This document shows positions 55,801-64,000 of a DNA stretch of 64,000 bases, piece by piece (within the stretch, counting starts at the first letter, position 1; each line of letters starts with the position of its first letter). A program made the translations under genes and the position numbers. Under the pieces are notes generated by a model. The model was not told the origin of the DNA, did no database searches, and saw only the letters and a program-made list of their open reading frames with translations. The stretch lies in the NCBI GenBank assembly GCA_034509925.1, contig CM067533.1:3672535-3736534 (forward strand), read 5' to 3'. This DNA is from Hirudinaria manillensis. Taxonomy: Eukaryota > Annelida > Clitellata > Hirudinida > Hirudinidae.

Positions 55801-58800
55801 TGAGACATGTCAAAAGAATCTCAGTTTGCCTGAATCAACTGACAATGTCAAATGTGATTCTTCAAAATCATTGGAAAAGATTGAGAAGCCTGCTCTCAAG
55901 TTAGCTGACCAATTTAAAGCAAAAGATGGGGAATGGAGCTGCAAAGATTGTTATGTGAGGAATCCTGCAACTTCTCTTAAATGTCTCTCATGTGAATCTG
56001 TGAAACCTGGGCATGAGAACTCAGCCTCAGTAGCACCCCAGGCAAAACATGAGTCACAGGTGATATTTGGAAGTCAAGGAGGATTTCAATTTGGTCAGAA
56101 TACCTCAGCAGGCTTTGGAAGTATTGCAAAGCCTACATCCTTACAGGCAACACCGATGGCATTCCAAGTTAAATCGGAGCCTCAAGTCCAAGTGATTCAA
56201 GGAGATGTTCAGAAGACTTCAGTTGAGATATCCTCTACAAGTGACAATAAGTCAATTGGAAGTTTAGCTGACCAATTTAAAGCAAAAGATGGGGAATGGA
56301 GCTGCAAAGATTGTTATGTGAGGAATCCTGCCACTTCTTTTAAATGTCTCTCATGTGAATCTGTGAAACCTGGCCATGAAAACTCAGCCTCAGTAACACC
56401 CCAGGCTAAATCTGAGTCAAAAGTGATTTTTGGAAGTCAAGGAGGTTTTCAATTTGGTCAGAATACACCAACAGGCTTTGGAAGTTTTGTAAAGTCTTCA
56501 TCCTCACAGACTCTTCCAAGCAGCAATTTGTTTGGCAATGCAGCCCCATTGTTTGGATCAGATATTTCATCAAAAGCTTCTTCAGATGTAAAAAGTGTGG
56601 CTTTCGTTCCAAAATTTGTGTTTGGATCACCGGAGCCTCAATCTAATTCAGTGACTTCAGGGTTTAGCTTTTTAGCTCCGGTTCAGAAAAATGATGCAAT
56701 GCCTGCAAAACCCGAAGATAAAACTAAAGGATTTACTTTCAGTTTTCTCAAAGCGGCTGCTGCTCAAGATTCGAAAGCACCAAATGCCAATGAACCAGCT
56801 AAACCAACCAATACAATTTTTGGATCACCATTCCAAGGCTTTGGTTCCAAAGTCCCGACCGTGACAAATGAGCAGCTTTCTGGCTCATCTGGGGCCGAGG
56901 CTGACAAGAAATCGAATTCCTTTACCCCATTCAATTTATCGACTTCGACGTTCTCTTTTGCCGGGCTGTCGGGTAAGGTAGAAGAAGCCACTCCATCTTC
57001 TAATGCCGACGAAGTCAAGTCACCTGCAGCGGAAGATGAATTATATGCCAATGTCGAAGGAGAAGATTCTCACATTCACTTTGAGCCAATCGTCAAATTG
57101 CCCGATAATTATGAAATCAAGACGTTCGAGGAGGACGAAACCGTGCTTTACGAGAACGAGAATGCGAAGATCTTCAGGTTCCACAACAACGAATGGAAGG
57201 AGAAGGGTTCGGGAACGGTCAAGTTATTGAAGAACGAAAACAGTGGAAAGGTGAGGATACTCATGAGGAGGGACAAGATCCACAAAATATGTTGCAATCA
57301 CTACGTCGTGTCGGACATGCAACTCCATCCGTTGATGAACAACAAGAAGGCTCTGGTGTGGTATGCCCACGACTACGTCGACGGAGATCAGGAGCTTCAA
57401 CAACTTTGCATTAGATTCAAAACCGAAGAACAGGCTGCCGAATTCAAAGACCAGTTTCTTCGCGTAGTGGAGGACATGAAAGCCAAGAACACTTCCGCCG
57501 GTAACGAGTCTGTCGAGGACTGCATAATCTCGTACGTGGAAGAACCGGTCAGCAACCTTATAGAGGAGGCCAATCGCTGGATGCTTCCTACAAACTTTTA
57601 CAATTATTTGAATGCCACGCCCTGCGCGGGATGCATCGGTTGCAATGAAGAATTTGAGTTCAAAGCAGCAGGTAAGAGTTTTAATTAAATTAAAATTGTA
57701 AAACTAAGTTTAATGTTTTCAAATTTTTTTCTTTTAAAAGAACAACCAAGCACTTCAAAGAAGACATCCCAACTTCTACCTGCAGCTTCAAATGCTCCCA
57801 GCAGCACATTTTCTAACTTGGCTTTTAACATCCCCTCGATTCCCGCTAAGCCCACTTTGTTTACATTTGAATCATTGAAGCAGTCTTTCAAGTCCAATAA
57901 TGATAGTTCAACCTCAGATGTCAAGGTTGCAGGTAAAGAGTACTTCTGCATATATTTGCTTTTATTTAGATTTTCAGTGTGTCCTAATAGGATGTGTTTA
58001 ATGTATTGCCATTTGTGAAGTACACCCACTTCAGGGTGCTCTGTAAGCTCTGTGTAAGCCTGGTATGGAAGAAGATAACAACTATTGCCTTTACTGCTAT
58101 ATGTTATTTTGGAAACCTACATGCCAGAGGTGCTTATTTCTGGCCCCTTTATTAATTATTTCCAATCACTTGTCAGGCATTTCAAATGGAACACCTCAAC
58201 CAGAATCAAAGAACAAGGAGGAAGTAAATAAGGATGGGCTCAAACCTTCAGAAAATAATACACCATTTTCATTTGCCAAAGTAGATGAGAGTTTTAAATG
58301 TGAGTGAAGTTCTTTAATTGTTGCATTATAACCATTAACTCATTATATATAAAGCAGTATAAAACATGTTAAACATTATAAAACATTTTATCATAATTTC
58401 AGCAACTCCTTCATTGCCAGTGTTTGGATCCATGGCCAAACCAGTGGAATTCGGCAGTTTATCAAAAGAAGGATCTGGCTTCAAACCTGACAAGAATAGC
58501 ACTCCATTGACATTTTCCTTTGCAACCCCAGTTCAGAAAGCACCAACACCGGCATCAGCAGGTATTCAATATATTTCCATAGATATGTAGTTTTGGCATT
58601 TTAGATTTACAACTTAATTTTTTTAACAATTCATAGATGTGAGTAAAGGAAGTGTGTTTGGATCAGCTTCCAACATGCTTGACTTCTCAAGCATATCTGC
58701 TTCTGGAACTGCTTTTAAATCAGGTTGGCCAATTTGTTTTTGATCAATTTATGTTCTATGAATAAGATTTTTAGTTCCTCAGGTATTTAACTGGTTTATT

Positions 58801-59567
58801 AATTTTTAGATTCCAGTTTCTCATGGAAAGGTGCTGGTGAGGTACTGTTTTCAACCACTCCTGAAAAGCCTCAAATTACAGCAAATGAAGGTTTGAATTG
58901 CAATCATTGGAATGATATATTCAAGGTGGTAAAACTAATTTTGCTCTCCAGATCAAAACGAAGAAGATGAAGTGGCCGAGGAGAGAGACATTCATTTTGA
59001 GCCCATCATTCAACTGCCTGAAGTTGAGGTGACGACTGGAGAAGAGAACGAGCAGGAAATTTACAAGCAGAGGTCGATGCTGTACAGATTTGATGGACAG
59101 TGGAAGGAGAGGGGAGTTGGTGACATGAAAATACTCAAGAACAAGGAGACAGGAGTCTATCGATTGCTGCTGAGAAGAGAACAGATTCATAAAGTCGTAT
59201 GTAATCACCTGCTCACCGCTGACATCCACTTTAAGTTTATGGAGTCTTCTGAGAGGGCTTTGTGCTGGTTTGCAAATGATTTCTCAGAGGAACCTAAAGT
59301 CGAACAGTTTGCTTTGAAGTTCAAGGTATGCATTTTAACTTGCTTAATTGATTTATAAGCCGTAATATAATACCATTTCCTCGAATTCAGACTATCGATT
59401 TGGCAAAAGATTTCTTGAAGAAAATTGAGGAATGCCAGAGTGAAATAAGTTTGTACTTGCAATCTTGGTGACTCAGTTTACAAATTCTGACTAATTGTTT
59501 TTATTGTAGGATCGCAAAAGCATTAAATGAAGAAGACTATTTGAAAAGCAGACTGTTGTTAGAATGA
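49816..59567 (+). CDS. RANBP2: RanBP2/Nup358-type nucleoporin without a visible cyclophilin domain
   Basis: This is a cytoplasmic-filament nucleoporin that binds Ran-GTP and acts in export, import and SUMOylation. Exon 1 (49816-49887) gives MLRTKAQVDSHVSNIL; exon 2 is 50006-50073; small exons to about 54200 encode a TPR-rich N-terminal domain (RGYHFARLYFDIREFDRAEE, NYAPAYKLLAQAYEATGKEV). A 3.4-kb exon (54275-57671) holds a low-complexity region with FG motifs, RanBD1 (about 55400-55830, YRMDFESKQWKERGIGEIKI), two RanBP2-type zinc fingers (W-x-C-x2-C-x10-C-x2-C, 55931-55990 and 56294-56353), and RanBD2 (about 57060-57480, KICCNHYVVSDMQL). A SUMO-ligase IR-like motif (DCIISYVEEPVS, LPTNFYN) follows. 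Later exons carry more FG-like sequence and RanBD3 (58955-59420, YRFDGQWKERGVGDMKILKN). The last exon (59510-59567) ends IAKALNEEDYLKSRLLLE. Vertebrates have four RanBDs, eight zinc fingers and a C-terminal cyclophilin; I find three, two and none. Confidence 0.94.
55901..56485 (+). repeat. Internal tandem duplication of the zinc-finger module
   Basis: A 222-bp segment at 55901-56122 recurs at 56264-56485 (offset 363 bp = 121 codons) with only scattered substitutions. Each copy encodes LADQFKAKDGEWSCKDCYVR... plus the FGSQGGFQFGQNT spacer. The near-identity, including synonymous sites, points to a recent duplication or gene conversion. Confidence 0.95.
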
Positions 59568-59836
59568 TTTTGACTATTTTGGATTTGTTGGAAAATAAAT
59601 ACAAACATCTAGGATGGCTTGTAGTTGTGGTTTGGTGAGGCATTTTTGCCCCACTACACATAGTTTATTCTTGATACTTGGACACGAAATCCTCTTGGTA
59701 CAGTCCTGCGTCACCGGGTCCATAAGACGTTTGTTAGCAGAAATATCTCTCAGATTATCACTGAGCGATTGCTTGTAGTTATTATTCATGCTGTTGACTT
59801 CGCCGCACCTTATCCGAATATTGATTTTATTTTTTA
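59568..59836 (-). other. Unassigned minus-strand open frame, interrupted by the hAT element
   Basis: A minus-strand frame ending at 59574 contains NSMNNNYKQSLSDNLRDISA, LMDPVTQDCTKR and KLCVVGQKCLTKPQLQAILD. It reads in from the hAT element. If the element and one target duplication are removed in thought, the frame stays open for about 16 more codons to the right (DSDTDHLLIKN) before a stop. It overlaps what should be the RANBP2 3' end. I do not recognise it; it may be the terminal exon of an unseen gene, a fossil coding region or chance. Confidence 0.25.
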
Positions 59837-59844
59837 TCAGTAAG
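59837..59844 (+). repeat. Left target-site duplication of the hAT element
   Basis: TCAGTAAG, identical to 60901-60908 on the other side of the element. Confidence 0.9.
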
Positions 59845-60900
59845 TAGTGATCGACCGGGGCGACAATTTTAGCCGGGACCGGGGTAGGGGGAGCGGTTGC
59901 CGGGACCGGGGTTGGGGAGGCCATCTATAATAACGTTAACTAACGGTGCTTTTATTCTCTAAACATGTTGTAAACGTCAAATAATATATATGTATGCTTA
60001 TTATGTCAAAGAGATTCTGTAAAACCTGTAATAAAAAAATTTTCACGACGACTCTTCCACGCTCCGTTGCGAAAATTTAGAAAAACATTAAATCGTTGAT
60101 GGAATCTCATGAAAATCAAATCTTATTGAATACTAATTGATTACTGTTTTGTGAAGGCCATAGTGATGCAAGTTAAACGGTAATTTTTTTAAAACTCATA
60201 GTTTTAAGGACATCATTCCAGGTTCCAGCCGATGATGTTTATTTAACTCCATCGAGTTAAGGAAACTTTCTCAGGCTCCTTTCGATGGGAGGGTGCCTGC
60301 ATCTTGTTCAGGAACAGAGGAGGGCCATTCAAGGAAGGACAATGACCTGTGGGAAGAAGTATTGAGAGATGAAGCTTCCGAAATTACGGGAAAGAAAGCA
60401 CCCGAAGCAGAGAGGGAATTGGAGGCTTACCTTTCAAAAAAGCGCATAAATAGAACGGATGACCCACTGGCCTACTAGAAAATTTACAGGAGCGAGTTAC
60501 CAGGCTTGGCGAAGCTGGCAAGGATTTACCTAAGCCCACCTCCCAGTTCAAGTGATAGTGAACGGGAGTTTAAAGTGGCACAGTCTAATCAAAAAGGGAG
60601 AATTAGACTGTTGCCCAAAAATGTTGAAACTTTAGTATTCATTAAGTATAACTTAAGAGCTCTATCGTACTCCACTAATTTGCCGGCTGTACCTGAGGAC
60701 TTTAACTCTCCGAACGATATATTTTATGATTCGTCGGATGATGAATAAATTTTATTTAAGTTGACAAAGCTAAAAATTCGACTTTTGTTTACCCCCGGCT
60801 AAACCCCGGTTGAATTTAAGCCGGGGCGGGACCGGGGCCGGGACCCCGGTGGTAAAAAGGCCGGGGTTCAGCCGGGTCCGGGGTCCCCGGTCGTTCACTA
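59845..60900 (+). mobile_element. Non-autonomous hAT DNA transposon, 1056 bp
   Basis: Terminal inverted repeats start TAGTGATCGACCGGGG on the left and TAGTGAACGACCGGGG on the right (reverse complement of 60885-60900), followed by GC-rich subterminal 'gccgggaccggggt' repeats. The element is flanked by an exact 8-bp direct repeat TCAGTAAG (59837-59844 and 60901-60908), the target duplication expected for hAT. Inside, plus-strand frames encode only the transposase dimerisation end: EREFKVAQ-like, ELEAYLSKKRINRTDDPLAY then a TAG where Trp is usual, and KIYRSELPGLAKLARIYLSP, LLPKNVETLVFIKYNLRAL, ending at 60746-60748. The DDE catalytic parts are gone, so the copy is an internally deleted, inactive derivative. 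Confidence 0.93.
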
Positions 60901-60908
60901 TCAGTAAG
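60901..60908 (+). repeat. Right target-site duplication of the hAT element
   Basis: TCAGTAAG, identical to 59837-59844. The perfect match suggests a fairly recent insertion. Confidence 0.9.
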
Positions 60909-61402
60909 TGATCTGTGTCTGAGTCGAGGCGAATTTTGTTTTTATTTTGGCTTCTGATGGGGTGGGGTTAAACCGTGCATGGACTGAAATAGATATGCTG
61001 CAAGCAACTATAAAATTTGTTGAGCATTAGATATTAATGCGTGCTGCATTGAGGCGGAAACTGGACACCAACGAAGCCATGGCAGCCATTTGCTCCGTTC
61101 CCAGTCAATGTGTCGCGCGACAGATTTGTTTTTGTGTGAAAATAGTCATCTCCTAACTTATATATAAATTCTCTCCATCTCCTTTTCCCTGATCTGCCTC
61201 AACCCCGAATAATTCAAAAATTATTGGATTTCAAAATTTGAATTGCTAGAGAAATGATAGGCAAAGATCAAATCAAGATATATCAGTTTCCGTGGAATTC
61301 AAGTTCGGGAGGTAGGGCTCCTTTCCTGCCTCACCTTGACTTTATAAAGCCGGCTACCACTGTTTTTGTCTGATTTTCACTGATTTCTAGGGACTCACCG
61401 CG
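60909..61402 (+). promoter_or_regulatory. Probable TELO2 promoter and 5' UTR exon
   Basis: The sequence ends in 'gggactcaccgcg' followed by a strong donor GTAAGT at 61403. The only plausible partner is the acceptor 'aaattgcag' ending at 61982, just 6 nt before the TELO2 ATG. This implies a leader exon here and a 580-nt 5' UTR intron. No TATA box was recognised. Confidence 0.5.
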
Positions 61403-61988
61403 GTAAGTTTGGTGTTCTGGGCTTCGAGTAAATGTTACATCATGTTTTATGATGTTTTGTAAATACAAACAAAATGTTATTGAAATAAAGAATTCTCTTT
61501 AACTCAAGAGTTCAGTTGAGATCAGTGGTTTAATTATGCGAAAACAGATGAATAGCTGTTATAATGCCATGTCATTTTCGCAATTTTGTTTCATAATTGA
61601 TAATCAACGAATTGTTTAAACAGAAATATGTAAATAAATTAGATGTCATGAAGTTTTTAGCGCCTTTAATTTAATTTGAGGTGATATTTATATTACAATC
61701 GGAGTGAGTGATGTTGAAGTGTGGTCAGCTGGCTCTCGGTGCTAACGATCTAGTTACTGTTCTTGTTATATTAAATCGTTATTTAGTTGAACACGCTTTC
61801 AGATAAGAATTCTTACTTGTAACTCTTGAAATATATAATTTTTGTAGAACTTCTATAGTAATAGGTAATGGAGTTGAAAGTTATTAGTTATTATGATTCT
61901 CCACATAGTTTATTATCGTATTCGATATTTTTAATCCATGTAATGAGTCATTGCTAATTGAAACACGTTTCACAAATTGCAGAAGAAT

Positions 61989-64000
61989 ATGAATTTAAAG
62001 GACGGAAATATGCTTGGGAAACTTGTGCTAAATGCCAGGAATGAAATCACTTCGAGGAGTAATTTCATGACTTCTGAATTTGTGTCACTCTTTAAGCTTT
62101 GTGAATATTTGCCTGGTCGAAGTGACACATACTCTAAAGAATGTGAAGAATTCATGGATTGTTACTACTCTGGGTTTCTGGAATTTCTACTGATTAATTT
62201 TGATCCACAATGTCTCGACATTAGTACAAAAGGGAAAACCTTTGAAAATTTAATAAGGGACCTAATAATGTATGGTTCATCAGAACAAGCATTCCTTGTC
62301 ACATGTCAATCTTTGAACAAGATTAGGCACCAAAGTTTGAAATTTCATAAAATTGTAACTTGGGTTGTAGACCTTGTAGAAAGTAATTGTATAAGTAAAG
62401 CATTATTCAAAAGGTGTCAAGGACATTGCTCTGGTGTCTCATTACTTTCTACTGATGAGTCATTCAAAGAGTTTATTCAAGCCATCTCCTCTCTTCCAGA
62501 CATTGTTCTCTTTCAGAACAAGGATTCCTTGACAACAGATCTATTTTATCCAGATAAATATTCTTTCTGCATTAGTAAACAGATCATCACAACATTGACA
62601 TTTTGCCATAGGAGACTAGCTTCTGGTCTCGACACATCTGTCATTCCAATATCAAGATTGGTTGGGAAAATGTGTTTGTCTGGATATGGACAAGTCCTGT
62701 GGAAGTGCATAATAGATTTGATTTCAGCAGAGCTTTCAAAGATTTTGTTATGGAGAAGACTGATTCAAAAGGTTATTTCAAATGTTGATGATTGGTGTCT
62801 TGATTGTGTGGTCGAACCATTAATAGTTCAGATCAACTCGTCTCAGAAAATGGTTGACTTCTTAGGTGACCTACCCCTAAGAAACCCAAAACTCGAAAAC
62901 ATTCTCATCCATAAGTTTATATTATCTCGGTACTTCTCCGATCCAAGGATTCCAAAGAACATACTAAAATATTTGTCGTCCAATGCAGATTTGAGGAAGC
63001 TGTTTGACAAACTATTTATAAATGTTCTTAAAGTTTGGTGTCAGAAAGATTTATTGAAATATCAACCATTTGAACAGACTCACTACTTGTGCCAAATAAT
63101 TTTAATAGGCTTGCAAATAATCAAAAAAGATACAGTCGTTCCAGAGGACATTAAAGAAGAAATGAATAAAACTGTTCTTAATGGATTAGCTTCTTATTTG
63201 GATTCATCTGTGAATGAAATCCGACAAATGGGAATGATTGTTGCTCAAAACCTTGCCTCAATAGCAGTTTCTGGTGAAATCAAGCTTGAGTTGCCAATTG
63301 AAGATGATCACTTTACAAAAAAGCTTCTCTTACTTTTGGAATCTGATGATTGTGATGAATTGGAGATGCATTCTAATGACAGTGCCTGTGATGAACAGGA
63401 AAGCAATGCAAAGTCACCAGTTAAGGAATTGTTGGACAGCGATGATGATGATGACCTACAACCTTTACCAGAGGTACCAAGAAAAGCAGGTCCGATATAT
63501 TTTCTTCAATGCATTGAAGGCCTAACAAACTATGAGGACCATAAATTTATGGAGGAATGCTTGAAGGCCTGTGGTTCACTCATAGAGAAACATTCTGGGT
63601 TAGATGAATTAGATCTTGAATTGTGCAAGAGACTGCTTTATTTGGAGGATCGGTTCTCTATCGACAATTTCCAAGATCTCAGGTTCAATGCTCTCATTGG
63701 ACTGGTTGTAAAAAGTCCTGAAGCAACTGCACAATTCTTGGCCAAAGAATTTTATGAGAGGAATTACAACCAAAGGCAGAGATTGGAAATGTTGGACATC
63801 CTGGCCAAAGGTGCACAAAGACTTGCATTTCCCACATCAAGCAAAGAAAGTAAGGACGAGGATCAATGCATCAAAGAATATCGCCAGGATGATATAAAAG
63901 ATTGGAAAAAAGTTGTCCAGGATAGAATCGATGCGAAGACGAGAAGGTTTGCCAAAGATCGGTCGGAAATACGAACGAAAGTATTTAAAAACCGATTTTC
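61989..64000 (+). CDS. TELO2: Telomere length regulation protein TEL2 homologue, 3' end outside the window
   Basis: TELO2 is the helical-repeat core of the TTT complex. With TTI1/TTI2, HSP90 and R2TP it stabilises PIKK kinases (mTOR, ATM, ATR, DNA-PK, SMG1). One uninterrupted reading frame of 670 codons runs from the ATG at 61989 to the edge. The human protein is about 840 aa, so roughly 80% is present. The C-terminal part matches best: PIYFLQCIEGLTNYEDHKFM, GLVVKSPEATAQFLAKEFYE, NYNQRQRLEMLDILAKGAQR, IDAKTRRFA. An acidic linker with ELLDSDDDDDLQPL (about 63427-63468) fits the D-S-D-D/E motif that CK2 phosphorylates for binding the PIH1D1 subunit of R2TP. The ATG follows an acceptor at 61981-61982. 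The absence of introns over 2 kb contrasts with its neighbours. Confidence 0.95.
   Translation, partial: MNLKDGNMLGKLVLNARNEITSRSNFMTSEFVSLFKLCEYLPGRSDTYSKECEEFMDCYYSGFLEFLLINFDPQCLDISTKGKTFENLIRDLIMYGSSEQAFLVTCQSLNKIRHQSLKFHKIVTWVVDLVESNCISKALFKRCQGHCSGVSLLSTDESFKEFIQAISSLPDIVLFQNKDSLTTDLFYPDKYSFCISKQIITTLTFCHRRLASGLDTSVIPISRLVGKMCLSGYGQVLWKCIIDLISAELSKILLWRRLIQKVISNVDDWCLDCVVEPLIVQINSSQKMVDFLGDLPLRNPKLENILIHKFILSRYFSDPRIPKNILKYLSSNADLRKLFDKLFINVLKVWCQKDLLKYQPFEQTHYLCQIILIGLQIIKKDTVVPEDIKEEMNKTVLNGLASYLDSSVNEIRQMGMIVAQNLASIAVSGEIKLELPIEDDHFTKKLLLLLESDDCDELEMHSNDSACDEQESNAKSPVKELLDSDDDDDLQPLPEVPRKAGPIYFLQCIEGLTNYEDHKFMEECLKACGSLIEKHSGLDELDLELCKRLLYLEDRFSIDNFQDLRFNALIGLVVKSPEATAQFLAKEFYERNYNQRQRLEMLDILAKGAQRLAFPTSSKESKDEDQCIKEYRQDDIKDWKKVVQDRIDAKTRRFAKDRSEIRTKVFKNRF

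Overview
The window is AT-rich nuclear DNA from a metazoan. Genes are split by GT-AG introns that are mostly 40-300 nt but sometimes over 1 kb, use the standard code, and are separated by microsatellites and decayed transposons. A SID-1 family gene, RanBP2 with RanBP2-type zinc fingers, an alpha-like GST and Kazal genes point to an invertebrate animal. I cannot fix the phylum; no rRNA, tRNA or mitochondrial genes were seen.

Left part (1-9.4 kb): the start of an unrecognised minus-strand gene, a short Twinkle-type helicase (TWNK), a complete 12-exon tRNA-dihydrouridine synthase gene (DUS3L), and head-to-head with it an intron-containing broken copy of ribosomal protein SA (RPSA). Middle-left (9.4-21.7 kb): a minus-strand family of small secreted Kazal-type inhibitor genes. 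One can be assembled completely from three exons and ends in a long poly-aspartate tail. Two more show conserved signal and Kazal exons, and one remnant is visible. The cluster is interrupted by a decayed RRM-coding stretch, a 0.95-kb (TCAA)n array and a LINE fragment.

Centre (23.9-36.3 kb): a six-exon secreted protein with no recognised family, a gene-poor stretch with microsatellites, inverted CCATCCGT/GGATGGAC arrays, RFX X-box-like sites and a CRE palindrome, then a six-exon glutathione S-transferase. Right part (36.8-64 kb): a 31-bp perfect hairpin, the RNase P/MRP subunit RPP30, a roughly 20-exon SID-1 transmembrane family gene (SIDT), a divergent RanBP2/Nup358 gene, a hAT element with TIRs and an 8-bp target duplication, and the 5' two thirds or more of TELO2.

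The conserved genes are housekeeping genes (mitochondrial DNA replication, tRNA modification and processing, nuclear pore, PIKK assembly). They are not an operon or pathway and are simply neighbours. The one lineage-specific system is the Kazal family, with its common exon phases (signal | phase 1 | C1-C5 | phase 2 | C6 plus tail).
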